Of a stretch of 64,000 bases of DNA, positions 12,391 to 25,163 are shown piece after piece. Within the stretch, counting starts at the first letter, position 1; each line of letters opens with the position of its first letter. The notes below the pieces were generated by a model, which was not told the DNA's origin, did no database searches, and saw nothing but the letters and a program-made list of their open reading frames with translations. A program made the translations under genes and the position numbers. This stretch comes from Davidsoniella eucalypti (taxonomy: Eukaryota; Ascomycota; Sordariomycetes; Microascales; Ceratocystidaceae), in assembly GCA_004009845.1 (NCBI GenBank), contig RMBW01000072.1:248001-312000 (forward strand), given 5' to 3'.

Positions 12391-15300
12391 AGTGACCGAG
12401 AAGACTGCCTGCTTGGTCGCCGGCAGCACGCCTGTAGAGCGGGATTACAGTCTAGCACAAAAGGGCGCAAGCAGAAGTATCATGTAAGTTGTAGAGAGAG
12501 CCAATGTGCCGGGGAGATGGTCACGGCCCGGGCTTTGAAGTCGAGATCCGAATTTTGGTTCTGTACGTATCAATTGTGCGTGTAGTTGGGGTGGCATTCA
12601 CAGCAAACGCTATTTTGGTAGTCAGTTGCCAGCAAACGGGGCAATTGTAGTGTCTAATAAGGAGAGAAATAAATATGTAAAAAGACAGATCAGAGTCGAC
12701 AAGTGGTGCCAGTCAATATGGCGGCCACAGTAATATTGTTCAGCGTAGATCGTTGTAGGCAGCGGCCAAAAGCGATGTTGGCTTTTGCCTGTGAGTTTTG
12801 GTGCAGCGTTTCGTTTCTTTTTGGTCTGTGTCTTGTCTGGTGCTAAGCGACGATGATGGCAATGAAGCTTGCAGGAAAACGATGTCTGAGCAAGTCAGGG
12901 ACATGCATGGATACTGACAAGGTCCGACGTCTAGAAGAACGGTAGCCACGGACAGTATTCTATCGGCGAGGCTCGTTAGCTGCTTTCGTGTGCAGGATGT
13001 AGATGGATAGTAGTGATAGGCTCGACAGGTTCTTGTACGGTCAACGATAGTAGTAGAGATCAGCCGGGGTGGTGGCCAATTTTGGGGGGAAAACGAGTAG
13101 AATGTATTCAGAAGAAGGCACACTCTTGCGAGTTTAGAAACGAATGAGGGCTGCCAGAAAATAAAGTGCAGGATGATGATTGATGAGATCCTGGATGTCG
13201 AAATCAAGGATTATCAAAAGGAAAGACGGAGGATGACTAGACGCTATATTAGGGTTAAGGCTTATTTTTGGGTTTCAGTAGTCGAAGACTAGACTGTGGT
13301 GGCCAGCAAGAAGAAGCAAAGCAGGGCAAAGAAACGAGAGAAGACAAGATCAAGAGCCAAAGAGAAGGAGAGCAAGTCGTTATACCAAGCCAACAGGAAG
13401 ATATTCAGCCAGCACGATGAAGACGAAGCAAAAGCAAGCAACCGCCGAAAACCCTCTACAGCTACACTTCCTTATTAAAAGCAAAATAGTCCGCTGTCCT
13501 GTCTTAAGCAGGGATTGAGGCTCGAAGGTGGTGCACAAAGTTCGTTCAGGCCCCCCTTTCGGATGGCACAGTAAAAGCAATTCAAACAATTCAAACAAAC
13601 AGGAATCAAGTTGTCGGCGCTGGCGCTGCAGAGTGAGACAATTCCAAAGAGTGTGCTGTGTTTTTTTTTTTTTTTTTTGGTGATAATCCGAACCACCTCA
13701 AAGACTCCCAAGCAAGGTATTGATTGTAATTTTATTATTGTTTCCAGAGAGGGAGAAGAAAGAAGCGGACTCTACATTATTTTCGCCACAAGGTACTATG
13801 TAAATAAACGAAGAACCCTGGTGGAATAAGCTACAAATAGCAGCACAAACAATCACGGAAGGAAAACTGTAATCATGCTCGGCTACTTGGTCTACAGCTG
13901 GGTTAGGTTATGACAAATTGCCACCGAACAATAAACACGACAAACAAAAGAAGGCTGATATTTCAAACACTGTACACTACCAAGCCAAGTCCCGAATTGG
14001 CTCGGCCAACGCTCGGCCCATACCATTTATTTGTGATTTGTGATTCTACAACTGACTATAGGACTTCCAGCTGCCATAGCCGACAGAAAGCGTAGTCTTG
14101 GGTTGGAATATCACGCCCTTAGAGACGAGCTCTCTATGGTTACTCTCCCATAAGGCAGAGGGCTCAAGACATTGCGTGTCCATTGTTTTTCTCGGCTGTT
14201 GACTGACGGACACTACACCACGGATGGTATAATGGGGCATGGAATAGCATAAAATGACATAGCTTCTGTATCAAGCTGCAGCCAGTCGTCTAGGTCTGTC
14301 GGTTGTTGAATAATGCGTTTACTACGACACCGTGCTGAGCCTGACAGCTGTCTTATCTGCCTTCTGCGATGTCTGGCGCTTGGAACTCCCATGCAACAAC
14401 TATGCTATGCAGCATACAATGTACATATGTACATTGTATACATACAACTATCTTCATATGTCAAGCCTGTCCGCCTGAAGCGTTTCCGTTTATTCTCTCA
14501 CTCAGCTCCTCGAACCTGCTCTGCCCTACCTGCGGCCTTGCATTTAGGTAGTCGCCATACCTGAATTCGTATGTGCACCAACCACTTCTGCTCTGCCCTT
14601 GTTGCTTTGCTTGTGGGGAGCGATGCCGGTAGAGGTAGAGGCTGTGAAGCACAGAAGAGAAGGAAGCGGATAGGGAGAAAACGGAGACAAGAGTCAGCTC
14701 AAAAAACCCGTGGTTGCTAATGTCTGTGAACATAACATGCAAAACTGCATGGAAAATGCAATGGAAAACATCTTCAATGTCAGTGAGCACACACAGTATA
14801 AGTAGACATAGGACATTTAGGAGCAATCCTTTGATAGTTAGTAGCAAATCTTCCAGCCCTATTCTCGGCCGATTATCAACGAGAAGGGAGGGGATAAGTT
14901 CAGAATATTCTTTTTTTTATTCCTTTTTTTTACGTAAGCCAAATGTCGATCGGACAATTTCTCAATTACTCTATTCTGCTCGCTTGAAATGATTTTTCCA
15001 CGCAAGCTACCTAACAGTGTAATCGTTGTACTATAAGCTTGGCCGTAAGGCTTCATACATATGTACATATACAACTATAGTCCTTCTGAAACACACCCCA
15101 TTCTCAGATATATGACTCTTGAGGTGACAGGGCGCTTTGAAATGCTTCAATCCTGTTGCCTGTCTATCTACGCAATGGCCAAGCTACTCATTGAAAAATT
15201 AAGCATGTTGGCGCCTTTTATACCAGCTAACTAGGTAAATCTTACAGTAGTACTACCACACATGAATGTACGCTGTGTTGGCACAAGCCACATTGTAGAC

Positions 15301-16564
15301 ATGAATTGTCAGGGCATGTCTATTTGTAAAACGTTCTGCATATCTGACCTAGAATGTGGCTGTTATAGGTCAGATGACGATAACCTGCTGACACTGGTAC
15401 GTACCTATGCTCATATTAAAGTATAGTAACTAATTATACTATGTGATAAGATTCGCAATATATCCCCTAAACAACCTCTTTGAACCAAGTTTGTTTATTA
15501 CTTGCATGCAGCTACACACATAGTGTGGTATCAACACACGCATATACAACTGTATACAGTATGACATCCTGTATATTATGAATTGGTAGCACTACAAGTG
15601 ACACTATAGCGCTAGGCGGTGAGAGGGTATGACCCTAGTTTGCGATTTGCAGTGTGACCGATTTCCTGAGAGAACAATCTAGATTAGCTAAGAGAGTCTT
15701 ACTGTGCCGTAGGGGTTGATCAATTCCTGATCATCGGCCAACTTCGCCAAATAGCGATTGTCAATATTTCGGCACGATACATAGCAGAACTGCAGGGCAA
15801 CCCAGTAGCAAAAATGCTATCCTTGTTTTATCAAGAATAGGCATGGCAGACTACCAACAGTAACGATATATAACGCCTCATGCGGATACCTGTATTTGTG
15901 TTCATTCGTATATGTAATATTTAGCAAGCACTTCATGCATGTATTCATCTAATTATCCCATTTTCATATCTTGTTCGAACAATACGATGTAAAAAGCGGT
16001 AAGCTAGTGGTAAGTAACCCTATAACCCTACTATTTGTCATTGTTCAGTGAAACAATCAACAATGGGATACCGAAAGCTATGGTCGACCATAACGGTGCT
16101 TAAAGCAATTGATGGAAGAAACCATGCCTAAACGATCCCCAATGATAGGACCACCGAGTTCTCCCCTCACGTTGTTGCTCCAATTACAAACACTACTGTA
16201 GCTATTGTATCATTTGGAGCGGACAGATCGTCTCCAAAACGAACGACTTACTCCAAGTGTGGCTGCTGTAGTTTGAGCTGGCATAAGAGGCCTTGCATAA
16301 ACCGTATGGAGATCACAGCACTCAATTGTAGCTAGAGACGATCTGCTATTTACTTACACCTTCATTCAAACATAAAAATAATATATATACCTCGTGGTGA
16401 TTTAAATTGTGATACTGGGTTCACCGAGTACCTAAAGACACGGAATATACGGCCCAATAGACCGCCAGACGGTACGAAAAAAAGCAGGGACAGCCTCTAT
16501 ATACATATGTATATCGACTTAATCAGGGGCTCATATATACACATATGTTCTCATGTCCACCCCG
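12391..16564. other. Gene-free stretch between two divergent genes
   Basis: About 4.2 kb upstream of both the sensor kinase (-) and the acyl-CoA synthetase (+), so it holds both promoters. There is a purine-rich tract near 13296-13440, an 18-base T run at 13661-13678, a TAGGGTTA octamer at 13250-13257, a tandem reverse-orientation pair at 16015-16030, and three exact TACATATGTA palindromes (14422, 15056, 16502). No open frame here looks like a conserved protein. Confidence 0.55.
16015..16030. repeat. Tandem telomere-like octamer TAACCCTA x2
   Basis: Two abutting TAACCCTA units, the reverse complement of the TAGGGTTA octamer seen at six other loci outside genes. It lies about 535 bp upstream of the acyl-CoA synthetase start. 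Far too short to be a telomere; more like a binding site for a telobox-type factor (inference). Confidence 0.5.
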
Positions 16565-18517
16565 ATGCTTTCAAGACTAGTTTCATCGCGGGGACACTGT
16601 TTACGATTTAGTAGACAGTCCCTGTTATCGCCACTTACAGGACGACCTAAAACGGTACATAGCTTGAGTATTGCACAAGGTCCAACACACGTAAGTAATT
16701 AACACTCGACATCATAAACAGCCGACCACAATCCACGGTACTGATAACATTAAACATAGCCGCCACTTTTTGAGCAGACGATACCAGAGCATTTTGCGGA
16801 CATAGTATCTCAATACGGAGACCGGCCAGCCATAATCGCCCGCTCACCAGCAAAATCGACTATCAAACCTACCACCGTAACACTGACATATTACGGGCTT
16901 GACCATGAATCAAACCGCTTAGCCCATTCTCTACGGCAGCTCGGAGTCAGCAAAGGCGACAGAGTAGCTGTCAGTCTGGGAAATACTGTCGAGTTCGCTG
17001 CTCTAACATACGCCATCTTCAAGCTCGGTGCCGTACTAGTACCGTTGAACCCCTCATTCAATGTTCACCAAGTTGAAGCTGCGCTGAAACATCTCGACGC
17101 AAAGATACTTGTGATTGGCGCAGTGACAGACTTAGCACACAAGCCTACAAAGGGCCGTAGCAACCTACCTTTACTACAAGATCTCGTTCCTGATCTCACA
17201 CGACGCTCTAATGGACGAGTTCAGAGCGAAGCCGTGCCTAGCCTGGAACAAATCATTCTTCTCGACAACGGTCTTTACCACCCTGCCATCAACTTTCCCA
17301 GCAATCTTCATGCGTTGACTGACTATAATGACCTGATCGTTACTGGTAATACGGCTCTCGTGATACCCGACGCACCATTGGATTCAGGCGAGGTCGTCAA
17401 TATACAGTTCACATCAGGTACCACTTCTCTGCCCAAGGCAGCTATGCTTACGCACCATTCGATTCTCAACAACGGCGCACTCATCGCGCACCGCATGGGA
17501 TTAGAGCCGGCGGATCGCATCGTTGTACCGCCGCCTTTGTTCCATTGTTTTGGTTCTATATTGGGCTACATGGCCACCGCAACAACAGGTGCTGCTATTC
17601 TCTTTCCTAGTCCAGCCTTTGACCCCAAAGCCTCACTGAAGATGTGTGTGGAACACAATGCTACTGGGCTGTATGGAGTTACCACTATGTTGATTACCAT
17701 GTTGGATGAACTAGCGGAAGGAAATGTAGTGGGTAGCCCACCAAAGAACTTGCTGAAGGGAATCGCTGCGGGGTCTTGTATTCCAGAGGCCTTGATGCGT
17801 AAGGTCCACGATAAGCTGGGACTACAAAGCCTGGTGATTTGCTACGGCATGACAGAGACTGCTCCCGTTAGCTGCATGACGGCTCCAAGCGACCCTTTCG
17901 AACAACGCACAGGCAGCATCGGTCGAGTAATGCCACACACAAATATCAAGATTGTCGACCCAATGAATCCGTCTCGTATAGTTCCCGTTGGTGAGCGCGG
18001 CGAGCTTTTGACATCGGGGTACTTGGTGATGAAGGGATACTGGGGCAGCGATGAGACAACCAAGAGTGCATTCGATATCGATGAAGAGGGCACGGTGTGG
18101 ATGAAGTCTGGTGACGAAGCTGTCATGGACGAAGATGGGTATATCAAGATAACAGGCCGCATCAAAGACCTCATCATCCGGGGCGGTGAGAACATCCACC
18201 CCCTCGAGATCGAGAACTCTCTACTGCAACATCCTAATATCATGGATGCTAGCGTTGTTGGAATTCCGGATAGCAAGTATGGCGAGTCGGTCGTTGTGTT
18301 TGTGATAGCTCGTCATGGCGTTCGATCTCCTAATAGGGCAGAGGGTACCGATATGATCTCGGATCAAGAGGTCAAAGACTGGGTTAAACAGCATCTATCT
18401 GGCCATCTTGTGCCTAAACATGTCTTTTGGGTTGAGGCGTATCCCAAGACGGCAAGCGGAAAGATCCAAAAGTTCAAGCTACGAGAGGATGCCATCAAGA
18501 GAGCCAGCTCTACTTAG
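16565..18517 (+). CDS. Mitochondrial acyl-CoA synthetase, ACSF2-like
   Basis: ATP-dependent activation of a (probably medium-chain) fatty acid to its CoA thioester; 627 residues. Exon 1 (16565-16690) encodes an Arg/Ser-rich amphipathic start, MLSRLVSSRGHCLRFSRQS, typical of a mitochondrial presequence. A 69-bp intron (GTAAGT...CATAG, branch TACTGATAAC) joins it to exon 2 (16760-18517). AMP-binding family motifs are intact: the phosphate loop FTSGTTSLPKAAML, PLFHCFGS, YGMTETAPVSC, the hinge GRIKDLIIRGGENIHPLE, and the C-terminal lysine region ASGKIQKFKLRE. Spacing and wording of the motifs match animal ACSF2 better than long-chain Faa or 4-coumarate ligases. No peroxisomal C-terminal SKL-type signal is present, in keeping with mitochondria. 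Without exon 1 the open frame would lack any ATG. Confidence 0.92.
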
Positions 18518-18530
18518 ATATGTTAGTAGA

Positions 18531-18607
18531 TATCAAGGCAACATCTTTATAGCTCTATAGCTCCATAATATTAATGAATTTAAAAAAACAAAAAGGTATC
18601 AAGGTAA
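18531..18607 (+). mobile_element. Tiny A-rich-tailed retroposed insert, copy 1
   Basis: A 55-bp insert (18542-18596) containing TAGCTCTATAGCTCCATAA and ending in an A-rich tail is flanked by imperfect direct repeats TATCAAGGCAA (18531-18541) and TATCAAGGTAA (18597-18607). A near-identical insert with a perfect duplication sits at 25580-25656. Poly(A) end plus variable-length target duplication is the signature of LINE-type reverse transcription. It lies in the 3' flank of the acyl-CoA synthetase. Confidence 0.55.
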
Positions 18608-18999
18608 AGGGACGGGGTTTTGATAAGTTGGTACTATGACTCAAACCCGTCCAATCTTCTATAGTAAACGAGTATCTCAAAATCCGATGTGGGCAATAAC
18701 GGGGGCTCTTTCCCAACTTGCGATGGGCATCGGAAAAGTGGTCTCTACAGACTCAGGTTCCTTCTCTTTGGATATCTCGTTGCTATATAGATAATATAAT
18801 TCTCTTGAAATTTCTTCAAGCCCATTTTCTCATCACCATTCTCGACACCTCCGATAGTTCAAATTGTTGAGAGGGGTTTCTCGTTCCATCATATAAACCA
18901 AGGAAGGCATTTGCAGCACACTGATGGTTAGACGGAAATCAAAGTTCATTCGGATAACATAGTGATTACTGGGTCTTCATAATTCAGGTCTTCTACAAG

Positions 19000-21344
19000 A
19001 TGTTTTATAGTCACGATAGTACGCTATTCCACGTCATACCATCGCTACACCAAACTGGCACTAACTAGCTAATAGTTCTCACAAGCCATCAATATGGCGT
19101 TTCTACAATTTGGTAACGAACAACATGTAATCTGTGATACATTTCGATGCCATTAGCTAACTGGTACTTCATCCCATAGGCTTGCTGCGACTGTGAACAC
19201 CAAGGACTGTATGAGTCGTAAATCCATCTCGGAAGTCGATATCAACCGTGCCATCGAAAAGATAATCGATCCCGGAGCTCCCCTGGCCTTGAGACTCCAG
19301 AGCAATCTTCTATATGGCGTATCACGCGTCTATAACCAAAAATGCTACTACGTTCTAGATGATGCCAACCGTATGGTACAGAAGCTACGGATCTCGCACA
19401 GAAGTAGCTCTGAGGATCACTTAGTCAACCCACAAACTGTTAAAGCTCCGTGAGTACCTCCCTAATAGCTACAACAATATGCCATGATATATCTATATCT
19501 ATAGTTATAACGCTTATATATTAACAACTTGTAGTCGCCGTACCATCCAACTTGAAGACAATCCCGTGTTCCTTTGGGAACCTATCCAAATCCCAAACTT
19601 CCTGTCTCAAGAATCTGTCATGAGAACGTCTATTGGCGGTCGTGGCATATGGAATCTTTCACAGACAGGCTCTGCTATGAGCCCTGCTACTATAACTCCC
19701 ATTCGACAAGACAAGAAGAGATCCGCCAGTCGCCAAAGCAGCATCCATCTCGACGTTGGTCGGAGTCCCGAGCACAGTAGTGTTATAGGCGCACCGTTCA
19801 ACTTTGGCATGTCACCAGCACATAAGCTGGGAACTTTGAACATTCAGGGTGATGATGACTTGATGCCCTTGGATGATCTAGACCTTGAACTAGATTTCGG
19901 TGCTGAGGCTCGAGATCAGATTCGTATCCACCCCGAAGATCACATGGACTTGAATATACCGATTCCAAACGACAATCTTCAACTTAATGGCTTACCATCC
20001 ACTACACCATTACTAGGCAATGTTTTGAAAGAAGAAAATTCTACATTCTTACTCCAAGATATACCTCCTTTGATCCCCGAAGAACGCCCTCTTCCCAGCG
20101 CGGAAGCTTTTGATATCAAAATGAGGGTCAAAAACTCAGCTGAAGCTGAAAACGAAGACAATGCAGACTATGAAAACCCGACTACCCGAAGACGCGGCCG
20201 CGGCCCCAATAAAGTTACGATCTTGGATGACCATATCAAACTTTCCAGCACCGAAATGGAACAACAGCGATGGAACTACATTGAGAACCAAGTCAATCTC
20301 ACCACCAAGAAGATGTGCCGAGAGATGTTGCGTGTTAATAAAGATTTGGCCCAAGCCATCATCATCACCCACGGCATCGGCAAAGTCGGCGTCCGCCCTC
20401 TGATTGCACAAACATTAACAGATACCTTCTCCGGCATCCAGTTTCTCGCCAACACACACGATCCCGCCACTTTCCGGAGCCTACAAAGCATATATGCTCT
20501 TCCTATCAACCAAGGCCTCGGCGTGAAACGCCCATGGACATCCGGTATCCCCGGAACCCAAGATGGCCCGAATGGATACCAGCTGTCGAACGACGACTCT
20601 GAAAGCGCACGCCGTGTTCGTGCGAGACTAAGCCATGATACGGATATCCAAGACGAACGCGCTCGTCGAGTGACACCGAGCGGACAGGATGTCGATGGTA
20701 TCACTGGCTCCTCCTTCGCGCCATGGCAGACACGCTCACGCGGAAACTCCGCCGCTCCCTCACCAGCCACCAAAAGCAACCGTAGTGCACACAGTCGGCT
20801 GCTCCTTCTTCAATCACCGCTAGGCTCCGCGGGCGGTAACAATGCAGTGTTGCCCGACATGGAGCATTTGAGTTCTGGTGGTAATAGTTTGGCTATCGAC
20901 TATGACGATGCAAACTATACCTTGGGTGGCTATGCCTTGGGTGCTGTCGGTCCACCTGAGATTTCTGGTGATGTAGCGGGGTTCCGCGTGTTTATACATC
21001 ATCGTGCGCGTCAACGCCAGCTCAGCGTCAGCGGTAGTGGTGCGTCGTCATCCAACCAAGTACGTGGCAGTATTCGCAGTAAGCAGGATACAACGGCTGG
21101 CCATGGTTTGGTCTGGATGGATTTTGTTGACTTGGCTGGCCCGGGACGTGTTTCGCGAGGTGAAGCGGCACGCGCGTTCTTGAATGTGCTGACTCTGGCT
21201 ACCAAGAATGAATGCAAGATTCGCAGTGAGTACTTGCATCCGGAAGACAAGATGGCGCTTGGTGTACATATCATTGAAATTGGAGTCGATGTGTCATTTT
21301 CCTCGGGGATTACTATGGAGGGAGGCAGTGAGTCATTTATTTGA
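19000..21344 (+). CDS. REC8: Meiotic cohesin kleisin Rec8
   Basis: Alpha-kleisin subunit of the meiotic cohesin ring, holding sister chromatids until anaphase II. Exons 19000-19018, 19076-19112, 19180-19449 and 19535-21344 give 711 residues. Splicing two very short exons restores the diagnostic N terminus: MFYSHDILTSHQYGVSTIWL, then LAATVN, followed by the conserved PLALRLQSNLLYGVSRVYNQ, which binds the SMC3 neck. YNQKCYYVLDD is Rec8-like rather than Rad21-like. The middle is acidic and disordered (possible separase-cleavage zone), and the C terminus (about residues 630-705) resembles the winged-helix SMC1-binding domain. A donor GTGAGT at 21328 and acceptor CCATAG at 21403 would allow a different C terminus ending at 21459; I cannot decide between the two. 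The gene converges with MRS6. Confidence 0.9.
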
Positions 21345-21542
21345 TAATCAATCACACAGAACTAGGCTATTGAGCGCTTAAGACACATACTCACGGTCCA
21401 TAGAGAAAATGTGGACGGATCAACATGAAATGAGTTTAAGGTTACAGATTGGAAAGTAGAATAAATAAAATAGATGTATTAATATCATATGACATCATAG
21501 CGACATTATATGAATGCATGTGGATTATGGAAACGTCCAGTC

Positions 21543-23427
21543 TTATTCGTCATCGTCAACAGGCTCTCTATCGACGAATTTCATGTACTCGCCTTTGTTC
21601 TCATCGTCCTTAGTAACACTTTCCCAGGCTTCCTTCACGGTCACCAGCAGATCATTGTTGAAGACAAGATCCGAAGAAGCACAAGGCATAGTGATGACAC
21701 TGCCTTCGACAGATAAAGTAGAGACACCTTGAGCCTGTTCATAAGCTAATTGTATCAACGGCTTAGGATTGACATCATCAGTTGAGACTGCCTTGATAAA
21801 CGATGATAGGGCTTGTTCAAGCACAGCCTTTGAGTTAGTATACGAGAGCGATGACATATAAACAACACCTGATATCGCATTTGTTAGCAAAAGAACCAAC
21901 CAAAATATCTTCCATATGAAGGGTAGTCTTGGGTATTAATCAGAGTTCAAATGTATCCTCAATGATTTTCTCGGATAACGTAGATAAGAATTTGATAAAT
22001 CTCATCATATAAATACAAATTGACGATTGAATAGGGAGGGGGTTGTGAGCTTACATTGTGAGTTTGGGCATTCCCCGGTCTCGCCGGAATGCACCATAGC
22101 ATACACAGGATGTTCTTGGATTTCTGATAACGATCTTGCGGGGAATGCAACAATGGCAACTGCAGGAGAAGTGCCGCCCTCTATAGTCGGCTCAAATAGA
22201 TCGTCGAGTGTGGAATCAATGACAACAGTGAGCCTTTGTGTGACTCTATCACCTTCGGGCCTTTGAGAATCTGTGACATATATGCCAGTTTTGACCGCAA
22301 TTCCGCCAGATACAACAACTTCAACCTTGGCTGCGTTTTCCTCGCTACACTTTATTCTCTCGACGCCAGTTCCAAGAATATACGTGGCGCCACCAACAGC
22401 GCAAGCACGGCAGCCAGCCTGTATAAGCTCAGACAGTCCGCCGAACTTGGGATAAACAGCTGCAAAGCCAGGGCCAAAGGTGCCCATGGATGTCAAGTGA
22501 CGATGGATAGCAACAATGCCATCCTTGACTGAGATTTGGCCGTCAAGGCTCAAGGTTAGGGTGGTCATAAATGTCTGCAACGCTAAATCCAGCTTGAAGC
22601 TAGAGGCTAAAAACTCCGATAGCGGCTTATCGGCATGGGGCTGCCATGTGGGCAGATTTTCTTCTGATTCGTAGTCCAACACCAATTTAAGGAACTTCAT
22701 CATACCACGCTTCGCTTTCGCGGGGATCGCAGTAGTCAAGAATATATCCTCGCGTGTAGATGGAAGCTTGACCAAGGCCGAGTTACCACCATCCTTTTCA
22801 GGCTGATAGATAAAGAACGAGCCAACAGCCAAGAAATCAAGACTTCTGAACGCCCGAGATGACACTAGCTGTGAGATCAGCTCGGACCGGCAGTGTACTA
22901 TCTGCGGGGATAGTGTGAGAGCATATGCTCGCTGAGAGCCAAGAACTCCGTCAGCCCCTTCTAGTTTGGTGTAAGAAGCTGCCCGGAAGAGCTTGTGGGC
23001 GTCGTCGGCGGCTGCATTTTCAGCAGCCCAGGCCTCGGCTTCGGCTAGGGTAAAGGCGGCATCGGGGCCGCCATAGTACTCCCGTTGATCGAGGTGAAGG
23101 ATTTTCTTGACGGATCTGGAGAGTGCACTTTTTACAGTCAAGGAGGACAAGCACGTCGTGATGGTCTGGCGTCAGTTAGATCAAGATCAAGATCCGTACA
23201 TCGAAGGCCAAAAGGAAGCATCATAGCACCACCTGGCAAGGCAATAACCCAAGTCCATTTACAGCTAGATAGCACATGCGTCTACCAGAGTATCATCCGA
23301 CAAAGAAGAAGAAAAAGAAAAGTGAGAGAGGGAGAGAGAAAAAGGAGACTCACAGGGCCAGAAGCGACTGCTGCAGGCCGGTGCCATTGATCACCACATC
23401 CCACTTCTCGTCAGCAAGTGTTTCCAT
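21543..23427 (-). CDS. MRS6: Rab escort protein (Rab geranylgeranyltransferase component A)
   Basis: Presents newly made Rab GTPases to geranylgeranyltransferase II and delivers them to membranes. Exons 23427-23354, 23127-22055 and 21868-21543 give 490 residues; introns are 226 and 186 bp. The N terminus has the GDI/REP dinucleotide-fold start WDVVINGTGLQQSLLALALS followed by KKILHLDQREYYGG, which only reads correctly after splicing. The next block (LSPQIVHCRSELISQLVSS, then FLAVGSFFIY) and MMKFLKLVLDYE match REP/Mrs6; true GDI would have the MGRGRDWNVDLIPKF-type block, absent here. The third exon restores CPNSQCVVYMSS. The tail is acidic. Start is the ATG giving METLADEKWDVV; frames upstream of it look like leader. 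Confidence 0.88.
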
Positions 23428-24161
23428 TTGCTTATATGAAGAAGAACGAAGCAGAAGAGAATTAAAAGAAGAAAAGGAAGAGTTTGTAGCTGCTTGTTGC
23501 TCGGCGGCGATTTCGGTTTTAGTCAAAGTTCTGATTTTTTTTTTCATTCTTCCCAGCCTTGCAAAACCCCACCTAAAGTGGGCTAACATTCTTGGATGCT
23601 GAGTCAGCACAGAAAAATGGGTCCATGCTTTTTCTTTCTACTATATCGTGAAATCTTCGTTCCCTTCCTCTTCTTTTTCTTTTCTTCTAAACTTCAACCG
23701 ATCAGCAAACGGCTGCAGCGCGGAACCTGCTTTCTTGTGCGCCGCGGCCAAGATCTAGGCCTTCACTGGCTTTCTAGATCGCTTAGCTGGGCGGGAGATT
23801 AATCTATTGTTGGCCGGTATCTACTGCCTTAGAAGCGACTAACGTTATCGCATGAAAAGGTGGTTCGAATGGCTTACACATCTTCTCTCAATTACATGTG
23901 TTTTCTCAGAATGTGGAATATGTTTCCCGAGATAGACTTTAGGAACCAAATATACATTACCCTGTAACTTGTGCGTCATTCTTGTATATGTGTGAAAATG
24001 AGCATTAATTGTAAGCTTTATTCTGGGTATCGAGTACGTCTAGTATTATTTTATCTATGGTTATGGTCTTTCTTTTTTTATATCAAATCACGGGACTCAA
24101 AGTGCGTTACCCATCGTAGCCTCTTCACCCACGACGACGTTCCTGGACATAGACTCTTCTT
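23428..24161. other. MRS6 promoter and RRP43 3' flank
   Basis: No gene seen. Pyrimidine-rich runs lie near 23630-23690 and 24060-24080. Both neighbours are on the minus strand, so this is the MRS6 upstream region. Confidence 0.5.
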
Positions 24162-25163
24162 TTAAGCCAATACTGCCTTGAACTCGTCCCAACGCTTCTC
24201 CGCAACTGATACATAGGCGCTCATCAGTTCCGGTGTGATCGTGACGCCTCCTGACTTGGAAATATTGAGCACCTGGGTCTGGCCGCTACTCTTGTCCACG
24301 ACCATCGTGATACTCTCAGTAGACAGCTTCTCTTCTTGGTTGTCCGGGTCTAGAAGTAGCCAGTACTTACCCTTACCTGCGGTTCCCAGATCTTTATCGG
24401 TGAACATCAGCGCAGTAGAGGCAACAGGGAAAGAGTAAATTATGAGTGGTCTCGAGACATCTCTAGAGCATAGAACCATCTCACGATCAGCGTCCCACGT
24501 GGCTTTAGGTAAGCAAGTGTCCTTCAAGGCTGCCAATACTGCCACCCAAGCAGCATCAAATGGGTTGCCGTCAAACGATATGAAGAATATATCAATGTAT
24601 AGCACCCAATAAGCGATGGTGACGTGGGTGTCATCTCCCTCGTCCTCTTCAGCACCTCCATCTACCATCTCAGTATCCTCTTCCGACACTTCAGCCTCGG
24701 GTAGCTTATATCTTATACGCAAGTCCTCTGGCCGCACCAGCTTAGTCGAATGTAGCAAGGAAAAAACGCGCGTGCTCAGCGTCTGTGCCAAAGTAGTCGG
24801 TGGCACACCAGGCAAAAACTGCGGTGCGCAGCCAGTAGCCAGCTCGATATTCGGCACCAGTAAGTCATAATCGAGTAGTTCAGTCTCAGTGTTCGAGTTG
24901 CGGAAGTTGGGGATACGCGACACGGGAATCGTCTCGCCGCGTACGCCGCAGATCACAGTCGTATCTCCCATTCGCACCATGGCACTTCCGTGTGCATGTG
25001 TCAGACTTGATTGGTTCACGTGTAGGTTTCTGGCGACGCTGGGAGCGCGGCCATTGCTTCGTGATGGTCCATTGGTGTGTTGTGAGTCGAGGTTGGCGAG
25101 AAGATATGGGTGAGGAGAAAGTTTGGCAAAGGTAGCCCGCGGAAGGCCCATCTCGGTCGCCAT
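24162..25163 (-). CDS. RRP43: Exosome ring subunit Rrp43 (RNase PH family)
   Basis: A single-exon gene of 333 residues, a non-catalytic RNase-PH-like subunit of the six-member exosome ring used in rRNA processing and RNA decay. The conserved segment GRAPSVARNLHVNQSSLTHA is followed by HGSAMVRMGDTTVICGVRGE, typical of the Rrp43/EXOSC8 branch. A later block (NPFDAAWVAVLAAL) is the RNase PH core, and GGVTITPELMSAYVSVAEKR is the usual last helix. An acidic insert (about 165-185) interrupts the fold. Rrp42 or Rrp45 are the alternatives; wording of the N-terminal block favours Rrp43. Confidence 0.85.
   Translation of the reverse strand: MATEMGLPRATFAKLSPHPYLLANLDSQHTNGPSRSNGRAPSVARNLHVNQSSLTHAHGSAMVRMGDTTVICGVRGETIPVSRIPNFRNSNTETELLDYDLLVPNIELATGCAPQFLPGVPPTTLAQTLSTRVFSLLHSTKLVRPEDLRIRYKLPEAEVSEEDTEMVDGGAEEDEGDDTHVTIAYWVLYIDIFFISFDGNPFDAAWVAVLAALKDTCLPKATWDADREMVLCSRDVSRPLIIYSFPVASTALMFTDKDLGTAGKGKYWLLLDPDNQEEKLSTESITMVVDKSSGQTQVLNISKSGGVTITPELMSAYVSVAEKRWDEFKAVLA

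Noticed and set aside
12740..13207. 155-codon minus-strand frame upstream of the sensor kinase
   Set aside because: Composition looks like translated leader or promoter; no splice path into the kinase and no motif.
14461..14847. 128-codon hydrophobic minus-strand frame
   Set aside because: Starts at a TTG, no family resemblance; likely chance.
16015..16030. Telomere or internal telomeric array
   Set aside because: Only two octamer units; consistent with a short binding site.
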